Source of the DNA: JANQEA01 sp964530075
Lineage (GTDB): Bacteria > Bipolaricaulota > Bipolaricaulia > UBA7950 > UBA9294
Reading direction: 5' to 3'
DNA length: 29,376 nt
Assembly (NCBI GenBank): GCA_964530075.1
Contig: CAZGXU010000026.1
Location: forward strand, 1-29,376
Below, piece by piece: positions 23,090-29,376 of this stretch. The notes under the pieces were generated by a model. The model had not been told where the DNA came from. It made no database searches and saw only the letters and a program-made list of their open reading frames with translations. The translations under genes and the position numbers were made by a program. How positions within the stretch are numbered: position 1 is the stretch's first letter; each line of letters starts with the position of its first letter.

Positions 23090-23404
23090 TCATCGCGCTG
23101 CATACTGCTCCTCGGCCTGGCGGAGCACATCGTCGCGGAAGTACCGGCTCAGGTCTTCGGGCGTTCGCAGATCGACCGTCCTCCCTTCGAAGAAGCGCGA
23201 GAGCTCCCGCTCCAGGCGGGCAATGCCAAACAAGCCGGGCGTGGCACCGGGCTCGAACTCCACGAGAAGATCCACGTCGCTCCCCGAGTCAGCTTCTCCA
23301 CGAGCCGCCGAGCCGAAGATCGCGAGCGGTCGAACGCCGTGCGCTCCCAGATCCGCCCGGTGGGAGGCGAGGGACTTGGCGATCTCATCGCGGTTCATCC
23401 GCAT
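23090..23404 (-). CDS. MNT-type minimal nucleotidyltransferase
   Basis: About 104 residues with the polymerase-beta-like motif 'IFGSAARGEADSGSDVDLLVEF', read as G-S-x2-R-G then D-V-D, the two metal-binding aspartates. This is the MNT/MntA antitoxin class, which adenylylates a HEPN RNase partner. No HEPN gene is next to it: 152 non-coding bases follow before hicB, and hsdS precedes it. The start is uncertain: ATG 23402-23404, GTG 23405-23407, or ATG 23396-23398; the last is best placed behind GGGTGAT. The gene start overlaps the end of hsdS by about 20 bases, tying it to the restriction operon. TAGAAT at 23421-23416 may be an internal -10 box. Confidence 0.85.
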   Translation of the reverse strand: MRMNRDEIAKSLASHRADLGAHGVRPLAIFGSAARGEADSGSDVDLLVEFEPGATPGLFGIARLERELSRFFEGRTVDLRTPEDLSRYFRDDVLRQAEEQYAAR

Positions 23405-24722
23405 CACCCACTTTCATTCTATCCCGAGAACTCGGTCCTGTTCCTTCTGGCTCAAGGTCCGCCTCTGTCGGCGCCACGCGGACCCTGCCCCTCATAAGGT
23501 TGTGGAGGAGAGTCTCGAAGAGGCAGCCTAGCGCGGCCTCTCTTCGTGCCAGCGCTGTGAGACTACCCTCCAGCCCACTAAGCAAGCTTGCAATGGCATG
23601 CCGCTCCCCACTAGGGGCAAGCGGGATCTTGAACTCGGAGAACACGGACTTGTTGACGATGGGGATCGCGGCCCGCCCAGCGAGCGAGGGCAGAGCGTTG
23701 CTCCGCCTACTGGTGGCATAGTACAGATAGTTGCTCGGAAGGTCGGATCGAGGGATGACAGCGTTGATCTGCTGATTCGTTGCGGAGATGTCGGCTTCAG
23801 TGAGAGCCATTTTGCCAATGGACGCGCCGATGCAGACAACAAGCAACGTGCCTGATGGCAGGCTGCGTGCCTCCTCCAAGCCCAATCTAGTCAGTGTCTT
23901 CTGCGCCGCTCCAATGTCTCTCGCATCCTGTATGTCACCTGGGCCGTAAAAGGGGTATGGACCTCCGTAGTAGTCAGCGCACTTAGTGCTCGGAGTTGAC
24001 CCTGTCACGATTGTCCCACAGTTGGCCATCTTGATGATGCTCCAAGAGGCAGGTATCACCCCGATCTCGGTCTCCTGTAGTTCCACCTGATCTGCTTGGT
24101 CGACGGGCACGGGGCCGTACGTGAACAGGTACTCCATCATCGAGCGCTTCAGCTCTTTGGCGGCCTCGATCACCCGCTCCGTCGCCCCGATCGCCTCCTG
24201 CACCGTCCGCAACACCCGCGCGATCGCCCGCTGCTCTGGAAGAGGAGGTCGCGGGAGCATCGTTTCCTTAAGAAGTGCATAGTGCCTGTTGTACCCCCGG
24301 CTGGGAAGGTCGAGGGTCTTGTACGCGAAGAACAAGAAGAAGGGGTCGAAGCACGCTCTGTCGGGAACAAGCACTTTCACACCGTCTGCTCCTGCCACGA
24401 AAGGGAAGTCGACCAACTTGAACACGCGAGTGTGGTCTCCAAACACGACGACTGGCAGGTCTCCGGAGTAGGCATCCGCCTGAGAATTCCAATACCCTGC
24501 AACAAGGCTCTGTCCCTGATCGACAACTGGAATTAGCCCGTGTCGCTTGTAATCCCGACGATTCACCTTGCCGATCCGGACTCGCTTCGCGTCAATCGAT
24601 CTCTCAAACGGAACAATGCGCCAGGTGTGAGGCAGCTCGCCGATCTCGGTCATCTTGAATCCGTCGAGAGCCTCAGAGGCGCTATTGCCTGTCCGATTCG
24701 CATCCCGCTTCAGCTGTTCCAT
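23385..24722 (-). CDS. hsdS: Type I restriction-modification specificity subunit
   Basis: DNA-recognition subunit that sets the target of the HsdM/HsdR complex; 445 residues. It has two target-recognition domains in tandem. The first begins 'MTEIGELPHTWRIVPFE' and ends near 'PRPPLPEQRAIARVL'; a central conserved helix follows ('KELKRSMMEYLFTYG'). The second begins 'ETEIGVIPASWSIIKM' and ends 'FKIPLAPSGERHAIASLL' with a distal conserved helix. Such halves each read one part of a bipartite site. I choose ATG 24720-24722 with AGAAGG seven bases before it. A longer frame from 24797 adds an Arg/Thr/Tyr-rich run encoded by 21-bp repeats and is unlikely to be translated in that frame. Base composition is less GC-rich than hsdM and hsdR, typical of hsdS exchange. 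Confidence 0.92.
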   Translation of the reverse strand: MEQLKRDANRTGNSASEALDGFKMTEIGELPHTWRIVPFERSIDAKRVRIGKVNRRDYKRHGLIPVVDQGQSLVAGYWNSQADAYSGDLPVVVFGDHTRVFKLVDFPFVAGADGVKVLVPDRACFDPFFLFFAYKTLDLPSRGYNRHYALLKETMLPRPPLPEQRAIARVLRTVQEAIGATERVIEAAKELKRSMMEYLFTYGPVPVDQADQVELQETEIGVIPASWSIIKMANCGTIVTGSTPSTKCADYYGGPYPFYGPGDIQDARDIGAAQKTLTRLGLEEARSLPSGTLLVVCIGASIGKMALTEADISATNQQINAVIPRSDLPSNYLYYATSRRSNALPSLAGRAAIPIVNKSVFSEFKIPLAPSGERHAIASLLSGLEGSLTALARREAALGCLFETLLHNLMRGRVRVAPTEADLEPEGTGPSSRDRMKVGDADEPR

Positions 24723-24870
24723 CCGCACGCCTTCTCTTGTCCTGCTTGTCCGATATGTCCGATACCTTGTCCAAAACGTCCGATACCTTGTCCACAATTC
24801 GTCTGTCCCGTTCCTGGTCCGTTTGGCGCGTTTCCGGCGCGTTCGGTGCCCCTTTCGGACAAGTCGTCAA
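24682..24870 (-). CDS. Possible 62-aa leader or small protein with heptad repeat
   Basis: Tentative. A reading frame just upstream of and overlapping the hsdS start encodes 'IVDKVSDVL', 'DKVSDIS', 'DKQDKRR', a seven-residue repeat with charged and hydrophobic positions compatible with a short coiled coil. The heptads come from 21-bp DNA repeats (24758-24778 and 24779-24799), whose unit preserves the frame. It begins with ATG (24868-24870) but no clear ribosome-binding site. It could be a short gene, an upstream leader controlling hsdS, or chance coding in repetitive DNA. I do not recognise a family. Confidence 0.25.
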   Translation of the reverse strand: MTTCPKGAPNAPETRQTDQERDRRIVDKVSDVLDKVSDISDKQDKRRRADGTAEAGCESDRQ

Positions 24871-25219
24871 TCGTTACCGAATCATGACCTGACCGTTACT
24901 TCCATCTGCACGCTTCGATCGATCGGTCTTTCGCAATGCGCCATTCATGCCCCTTTGGTGCCCCTTTCTTCTTGTGGTGCCATCGCTCCCTGATCGCTGC
25001 TCCTGCTGCCTCGCTCTCTCGAGAACGTGCAGTGCACCTTCAGCGCACCTTCGGCGCACGTTTGCCTACTGATCGGAAGATCCGTCCTGCCGGCTTGCTC
25101 ACGTCCTCTTGCGCCTCCTCGCCGCTTCTCTTGGCGCACGTTTCTCTTCCCTGTCTACGGTCTTGTTCACAGAATCGACCTGACTTGGTAATAGCGCCAC
25201 CGCCTATTCACACACCTGT
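24723..25219. other. 497-bp low-GC, repeat-bearing spacer between hsdM and hsdS
   Basis: Unusually long for a gap inside a restriction operon and visibly poorer in G/C than its neighbours. It holds the 21-bp repeat pair at 24758-24799; two copies of GGTGCCCCTTTC (24845-24856 and 24958-24969); an 11-bp short repeat GTGCACCTTCA / GCGCACCTTCG / GCGCACG (25032-25060); and two copies of GGCGCACGTTT (25053-25063 and 25133-25143). Apart from the doubtful 62-aa frame, no protein is recognisable. It may be a decayed gene or a recombination remnant. Confidence 0.6.
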
Positions 25220-26800
25220 TCATACCGACTCGCCACTATCGTTGCTGATTGGATCGAGGCCGAGTTCCTTGAGCACTTCATTCAGCTTCCGATCGGCCTC
25301 GGCGCGCTCTTCCTCCGCTTCGCGCAACAGGACGACGGCCTCTTCGAGCGGGAGAACCTCCTCCTCACTGTCGACGAGCACGTAGCGGCTGGGCGAAAGG
25401 TTGTAATCGCTCTGCACCGCTTGGTCGCGCGTGATCACGGCGGAGAGACCCTCTTCTGGCTCCCACTTCTCGTACAGCTCGGCGATCCGGCGGACGTGGT
25501 CCTCCTCGAGGAAGTTCTTGGGCCGGCCCTTGGAGAACAGCTTGCTGGCGTTGATCAGCAGGATCTCGTTCGCGTGACGCTTCTTCCGGTTCAGGACGAT
25601 GATCACGGCCGGCGCGGTGGTGTTGTAGAAGAGGTTCTCCGGAAGGAGGATCACGGTCTCGATCAGGTCCTTCTCCACGAACGCCTTCCGGATGTCGCGC
25701 TCTCGATTCGATCCGCGGTTTCCGCTTCCTCTGCTGACGGCGCCGGTGTCGATGACGAGGGCCATCCGGCCGTCCCCGTTCAGGGAGGCGGTCATGTGCT
25801 GGATCCAGCCCCAGTCCGCGCTCGATCCGGGCGGTATCCCGAGTTCGAACCGTTCGTAGGTGTCGTGCTCGTATGCGCTGGCGACGTCGAACTTCTGGTT
25901 CCACATCGGATTGGCGGTGACCAGATCGAACGTCCGAAGCCGCCCGTCGTCCGTGAGGAACGCGGGTCGATGCATCGTGTCGCCGAGCGCGATCTCGGCC
26001 TCCATCCGATGCACGAACGCGTTCATGCGAGACATGGCGAACGTCGACGCGTTGATCTCCTGGCCGAAGAGCTTGAGCGGTGCGACCTCCGACGGAAGCT
26101 CGCGCCGTCCGTTCTTCTGCTCGCCGTGGCCCTCCAGCAGCTCCAGATGCGCCTTGATCAGGAGCCCGCCCGAGCCGCAGCACGGATCGTAGATCGACAT
26201 CCCGGGTTCCGGCGCGAGGAGCTTCGCCATCAAGATCGAGACTTCCCGCGGCGTGTAGAACTCGCCCGCGCTCTGTCCCTGCCCCTCGGCGAACTTCCGA
26301 AGCAGGTATTCGTACGCACGCCCGAGGATGTCCGGCTCCACGTCTTCGAGGCCGAGTCGATGCCTGCCGAGAATCTGGACGAGTTGTGCCAGTCGCCCGT
26401 CGTCGACGATCCGCTGCCCCGCCGCGGTCTCGTTGAAGTCGCGGATATCGATCACGCCCTGCAGCTTCGGGTTCTCCCGCGAAACCATGCGCACGGCATC
26501 GGTCAGGTATTCGCCGACACCTGTCGTCTGCTTGGAGATCGCGACCCAGCGCGCCGGCTCCGGGATGTAGAACCAGACGACCTTGTGGTCCATCTGCGCG
26601 AGCTTGAGTGCCTGATCGCGGTTCCCACCGACTTCGGTTGCCAGGTGCTCGATCTCGTCGTCAAACACGTCCGACAGCCGCTTCAGGAAGATGAGCGGAA
26701 GGATGTAGTCCTTGAACTTCGGCGCGTCCAGTGGGCCGCGAACCACGCAGGCCGCCTCCCACAGCCAGTTCTCCAGCGCACTCAGACTCAGTTCAGGCAT
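25220..26800 (-). CDS. hsdM: Type I restriction-modification methyltransferase subunit
   Basis: N6-adenine DNA methyltransferase of 526 residues that, with HsdS, modifies host sites. N-terminal HsdM helical domain ('LENWLWEAACVVRGPLDAPKFKDYILPLIFLKRLSD', in part), then 'GEFYTPREVSILMAKLL', S-adenosylmethionine motif I 'YDPCCGSGGLLI', 'GQEINASTFAMSRMN', and the catalytic motif read as 'TANPMWNQ' instead of the commoner NPP(F/Y/W). 'ILLPENLFYNTTAPAVIIVLNR' (in part) and 'LSPSRYV' are also typical. The ATG (26798-26800) has no strong ribosome-binding site; a good promoter lies at 26819-26847 and would give a leader of about a dozen bases. First gene of the locus that continues to hsdS and hsdR. 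Confidence 0.95.
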   Translation of the reverse strand: MPELSLSALENWLWEAACVVRGPLDAPKFKDYILPLIFLKRLSDVFDDEIEHLATEVGGNRDQALKLAQMDHKVVWFYIPEPARWVAISKQTTGVGEYLTDAVRMVSRENPKLQGVIDIRDFNETAAGQRIVDDGRLAQLVQILGRHRLGLEDVEPDILGRAYEYLLRKFAEGQGQSAGEFYTPREVSILMAKLLAPEPGMSIYDPCCGSGGLLIKAHLELLEGHGEQKNGRRELPSEVAPLKLFGQEINASTFAMSRMNAFVHRMEAEIALGDTMHRPAFLTDDGRLRTFDLVTANPMWNQKFDVASAYEHDTYERFELGIPPGSSADWGWIQHMTASLNGDGRMALVIDTGAVSRGSGNRGSNRERDIRKAFVEKDLIETVILLPENLFYNTTAPAVIIVLNRKKRHANEILLINASKLFSKGRPKNFLEEDHVRRIAELYEKWEPEEGLSAVITRDQAVQSDYNLSPSRYVLVDSEEEVLPLEEAVVLLREAEEERAEADRKLNEVLKELGLDPISNDSGESV

Positions 26801-26818
26801 GGCGTTTCGCTACGAGCG

Positions 26819-26847
26819 ATCTTAGCGAATCCATGGAAGCTAGGCAA
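26819..26847 (-). promoter_or_regulatory. Sigma70-type promoter of hsdM
   Basis: On the minus strand TTGCCT (26847-26842), a 17-base spacer, then TAAGAT (26824-26819). Transcription would begin near 26812, about 12 bases before the hsdM ATG, which has no clear ribosome-binding site. A weaker divergent pair, TTGCTC (26894-26899) and TAGCCT (26917-26922), also 17 bases apart, could serve the gene at 26937. Confidence 0.6.
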
Positions 26848-26936
26848 AGATCCTACGCGCCAACGAGGTGCCTTGTAGGTTTCGGGGGACCTGTTGCTCT
26901 GCGGGGCACAAACAGCTAGCCTTCGTCGAGAGCGCC

Positions 26937-27233
26937 ATGAAACGGATCCGCCGAGATGAATTGATGTCGATCGTGTTGAAGGTCAAGGAGCGAGACTTGA
27001 TTCTCGATCACACGCTCGTCGACGGCGAACTGCGCACGAAGATCGAGACCGGCGCCCAGGCCGGCGCGGGCAAGGTTATGATCCGTCTCACGCCCGACGA
27101 CCTCAACGAGCTGCTCGAGTGGATTGCTTCCGCAGCGAACCACGTGGAGGAGCGGTCGCTGGAGTCACGCCTCGAAGCGCTGTATGACAAGCTCCGGCGG
27201 GTGGAGTGTTCACTCGACGTCTACGAGGACTGA
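26937..27233 (+). CDS. Unrecognised 98-aa protein
   Basis: I do not recognise a family. A charged, soluble protein: an N-terminal part 'MKRIRRDELMSIVLKVKERD', a central 'LDHTLVDGELRTKI' and 'VMIRLTPDDLNELLEWIASAA' (read in part), then a helical C-terminus 'LESRLEALYDKLRRVECSL' that may form a coiled coil. Codon use matches the neighbouring real genes and the alternative frames are poorer, so it is probably expressed. I choose ATG 26937 over an upstream frame beginning at 26868, which overlaps the promoter region. It is divergent from hsdM and 57 bases upstream of another small unknown gene, within the defence island; a role in defence is only positional inference. Confidence 0.6.
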   Translation: MKRIRRDELMSIVLKVKERDLILDHTLVDGELRTKIETGAQAGAGKVMIRLTPDDLNELLEWIASAANHVEERSLESRLEALYDKLRRVECSLDVYED

Positions 27234-27290
27234 CAGCCGCCAGCCGGGCGCGACGCTTCCGGCCCAGAACCCGAAGGCGAGGAGAAGATC

Positions 27291-27626
27291 ATGCTGAACC
27301 GATGTGTCGTCCTCGTCAAAGCGAAGGAGCCGTTCCTGGAGTGGCTGCGAAGGCTTCCTAACCCGTGCAATTTCGGGCTGGATCTGATCAATGACGATAC
27401 CACAGCTTATCTACTGCCCGATTACGAGAACGATCGTCATCGGGACAGGCTGCTTCGTCGCTACTACGACTTCATCTTCGAGGAGCAGCTTGCGGCATGG
27501 TGGACGGTCGAAAGCGATTGGCCTCCGAAACGAGACCTTCGCACCTTCAAGCAGTGGTTCGACGTTGAGTTCCACTCCCTCGTCCTCGACCTGGTCGGCG
27601 GCCCGATCCTCGACGACGAGCAGTGA
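27291..27626 (+). CDS. Conserved small acidic protein, unknown function, 111 aa
   Basis: The pattern 'VVLVKAKEPFLEWLRRLP', 'TTAYLLPDYENDRHRD', 'YYDFIFEEQLAAWWT', 'WPPKRDLRTFKQWFDVEFHS' and 'VLDLVGGP' is one I associate with a widespread conserved hypothetical family without known function; no catalytic motif or membrane segment is visible. It is rich in aromatic and acidic residues, suggesting a compact binding protein. GAGGAG stands eight bases before the ATG. It follows the 98-aa gene by 57 bases and precedes the AbiE pair by 118 bases, which has its own promoter. Confidence 0.75.
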   Translation: MLNRCVVLVKAKEPFLEWLRRLPNPCNFGLDLINDDTTAYLLPDYENDRHRDRLLRRYYDFIFEEQLAAWWTVESDWPPKRDLRTFKQWFDVEFHSLVLDLVGGPILDDEQ

Positions 27627-27709
27627 GAGGAGGCTGGCAGCACACGCACCATGCCCCACGTCCCACCGCTGACAGGGCGGGGCAGAAGCGGTCACGAGGC
27701 GTGACTCCA

Positions 27710-27738
27710 TTGCAGAAAAAGAGCAGAAATGCTATTCT
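27710..27738 (+). promoter_or_regulatory. Promoter of abiEi, placed for a leaderless transcript
   Basis: TTGCAG (27710-27715), a 17-base spacer, TATTCT (27733-27738). The expected start, six to seven bases after the -10 box, coincides with the ATG of abiEi at 27745. There is no ribosome-binding site before that ATG, which agrees with a leaderless mRNA. Confidence 0.6.
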
Positions 27739-27744
27739 TCCGTC

Positions 27745-28383
27745 ATGAACTGGCGCGAGTTCCTCGAACGGTTCGCGGACTACCCCTTGATCGAGCCGCC
27801 GATGGTCTACGCGGGAGAGGCCGACCCACAGGCGATCCAGAACCAGCTGAGCCGGTGGGTGAAGGCCGGTAAGCTCCTCAAGCTGGCCCGCGGGAAGTAC
27901 GTCCTCGCGACGCCGTACCGGAAGGTCGATCCGCCGCTGGAACACGTGGCCAATCGCCTCGTGTACCCTTCCTACGTCAGCTTCGAACGGGCCTTGGCCT
28001 GGCACGGCTTGATCCCTGAGGCCGTGACGGTCGTGACCTCCGTGACGACTTCCCGGCCCCGAGTGGTGGAGAACGCGATGGGAACGTTCCGGTATCGACA
28101 CATCCACCGGCGGCTGTTCTGGGGGTACGAGACCGTCACTCACCAGCAGCATACCTGCATCATCGCGCTGCCGGAGAAGGCGATTCTCGACCTGTTCTAC
28201 TTCCAGAGCGGGATCAGCACGCCGGAGAGGATCCGCGAGATGCGCTTCCAGAATCTCGACCGACTCGACTCGGACCGCCTCCAAGCCTTCGCGAAGCGGA
28301 CCGGCGTGAAGAAACTCCAGGAGAGCGTCCCCTCCCTGTTGACCCACCGGTCCGAATCCCTTCGGGAGTATCGATTGACATGA
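27745..28383 (+). CDS. abiEi: AbiEi-type antitoxin / transcriptional repressor
   Basis: 212-residue antitoxin of an AbiE type IV toxin-antitoxin system. The N-terminal winged helix ('FLERFADYPLIEP', 'QNQLSRWVKAGKLLKLARGKYVL' in part) should bind its own promoter. The C-terminal AbiEi domain follows, with 'YPSYVSFERALAWHGLIPE', 'VTSVTTSRPRVV', 'FRYRHIHRRLFWGY' and 'IALPEKAILDLFYF'. In type IV systems the antitoxin does not bind the toxin but counters its action and represses the operon. The gene starts at ATG 27745 with a promoter directly upstream and overlaps the toxin gene by ATGA. Confidence 0.9.
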   Translation: MNWREFLERFADYPLIEPPMVYAGEADPQAIQNQLSRWVKAGKLLKLARGKYVLATPYRKVDPPLEHVANRLVYPSYVSFERALAWHGLIPEAVTVVTSVTTSRPRVVENAMGTFRYRHIHRRLFWGYETVTHQQHTCIIALPEKAILDLFYFQSGISTPERIREMRFQNLDRLDSDRLQAFAKRTGVKKLQESVPSLLTHRSESLREYRLT

Positions 28384-29189
28384 AGGAACGGGCGCTTCAG
28401 TTGGTCCAGCACGCTTCGCCGGAGGCGAAGGGCAACGTCCTGCGCGAGTACCTTCAGGCGCACATCCTCTTCTCGATGCAGGCGGAGCGAGCGTTCGAGC
28501 GCCTCGCGTTCGTCGGCGGAACGGCGCTTCGATTCCTGTACGGACTGCGCCGGTATTCCGAGGATCTCGACTTCTCGCTCGAGCAGCCGACGGGCTACCG
28601 GTTCCAGCGGTTCCTCGACCGAGCGGAGCGGGACCTGGTGAAGGCGGGATTCGACGTCACGATGCATCCGCGTGAGGCCGATCCGGTGCACTCGGCGTTC
28701 CTTCGATTCCCGGGGTTGCTGTACGAAGCGGACCTGAGTCCGCACCGGACTGCAAAGCTGTCGATCAAAATCGAGATCGACACCCGCCCGCCCGCCGGGG
28801 CGTCCCTCGAAACGACCGTGATCGACCGGCACTTCCTCATCGCGCTTCAGCACCACGACCTCCCCTCGCTGATGGCCGGTAAGCTTCACGCGCTGCTCGT
28901 GCGACCATACACGAAGGGACGCGATGTCTACGATCTCTTGTGGTATCTCTCCCGGACCGAGCCGATCGCCCCGAACATCGCGCTTCTTCGCAACGCGCTG
29001 GCTCAGACGCACTGGGGCGGCGGGCAGGTCACTTCGCGAAGCTGGAGGAGGATCATCGAGCATCGGCTGGCCGAGATCGACTTCACCAAAGCCGCCGAGG
29101 ACGTGGGTCCGTTCCTGGAGAGCCCCAAGGAACGGGCGCTTCTCACGCGGCAAACCGTCTTGGATGCGTTACGAAAGGGAGAGAGGTAG
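28380..29189 (+). CDS. abiEii: AbiEii/AbiGii nucleotidyltransferase toxin
   Basis: 269-residue nucleotidyltransferase toxin; AbiEii proteins act in abortive phage infection, and relatives modify tRNA acceptor ends. Motif I 'FVGGTALRFLYG' (G-G-T at about residues 46-48), then 'RRYSEDLDFSLE' with the metal-binding D-x-D (about 62-64), a third acidic strand 'LSIKIEID', and the lysine-containing 'LMAGKLHALLVR' with 'KGRDVYDLLWYL', matching the four AbiEii motifs. Length is normal. The ATG (28380-28382) overlaps the abiEi stop, so both are co-translated. It closes the defence island at the right side of the window. Confidence 0.93.
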   Translation: MKERALQLVQHASPEAKGNVLREYLQAHILFSMQAERAFERLAFVGGTALRFLYGLRRYSEDLDFSLEQPTGYRFQRFLDRAERDLVKAGFDVTMHPREADPVHSAFLRFPGLLYEADLSPHRTAKLSIKIEIDTRPPAGASLETTVIDRHFLIALQHHDLPSLMAGKLHALLVRPYTKGRDVYDLLWYLSRTEPIAPNIALLRNALAQTHWGGGQVTSRSWRRIIEHRLAEIDFTKAAEDVGPFLESPKERALLTRQTVLDALRKGER

Positions 29190-29376
29190 TTCGTCGCGCG
29201 ATGCGGAAGGATTCGGGGGGCAGACCCTCATTCTTGGGAGTTCCGGAGACAAAGCCCCATCTCGGGGGAATCCCGACGGCGGAAATCATCAGACTTCCAA
29301 GAAGGCGGACTGGTTTGTTGTAGGCTTCTTCCCTGGGTTCGCATCCACCAACAATGTCGGGCTTTGGCGTCCAGAC
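29190..29376. other. Right-edge non-coding stretch
   Basis: No gene is recognisable in the last 187 bases. A small stem TCGGG (29262-29266) / CCCGA (29272-29276) is present without a T-run, so a terminator call for abiEii is not supported. The next gene may start beyond the window. Confidence 0.4.

Noticed and set aside
28940..29323. 127-codon plus frame at the right edge
   Set aside because: It overlaps abiEii in another frame; its product has no recognisable pattern and no ribosome-binding site precedes it.

Overview
The window is GC-rich, bacterial and almost fully coding. It looks like a chromosomal segment of an autotrophic or anaerobic bacterium. The main clue is a five-gene reductive-TCA cluster with two-subunit ATP-citrate lyase (about 2.5-9.8 kb, minus strand). 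IspG shows a MEP isoprenoid pathway, and a lipobox protein shows a bacterial envelope. Chlorobi-, Nitrospirota- or Bipolaricaulota-like lineages all have such features; I cannot fix the phylum from this sequence alone.

Layout. 1-1741 (+): MacB/LolD-type ABC exporter, permease cut by the window edge, visibly less GC-biased than the rest. 1742-2521: no gene; an 82-bp tandem repeat followed by about 430 bp of back-to-back hairpins, including two paralogous three-hairpin units whose stems differ by compensatory changes. 2522-9859 (-): aclA, aclB, icd, an IclR regulator and aconitase, with a good sigma70-type promoter before aconitase. Together these enzymes interconvert 2-oxoglutarate and citrate and cleave citrate to acetyl-CoA and oxaloacetate. 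10039-10416 (+): small PKD lipoprotein. 10472-14122 (-): ispG, polyprenyl synthase, DUF3467 protein and a fucose-isomerase-like protein. 14370-15443 (+): MscS channel, overlapping tail to tail with a DUF401 membrane protein (15429-16613, -). 16871-17254 (+): unrecognised cysteine-containing duplicated protein. 17255-17692: degenerate mirrored repeat. 17693-19105 (-): 2-hydroxyacid dehydrogenase and RNase HI.

19280-29189 is a defence island. A minus-strand type I restriction-modification locus reads hsdM, a 497-bp odd spacer, hsdS, an orphan MNT-type nucleotidyltransferase, hicB, hicA, hsdR and a YgjP/DUF45 metallopeptidase. The hicBA toxin-antitoxin pair lies between the specificity and restriction subunits. 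The hicA stop codon overlaps a strong ribosome-binding site for hsdR, and the true hsdR N-terminus appears to lack any ATG, GTG or TTG start. Divergently (+) lie two small unrecognised genes and an AbiEi/AbiEii type IV toxin-antitoxin pair with a promoter placed for a leaderless mRNA.

The least explained items are the hairpin array at 2064-2493, the hsdR start and its coupling to hicA, the heptad-coding repeat before hsdS, and the duplicated CQLG protein at 16871. No tRNA, rRNA, CRISPR array, transposase or integrase was recognised.
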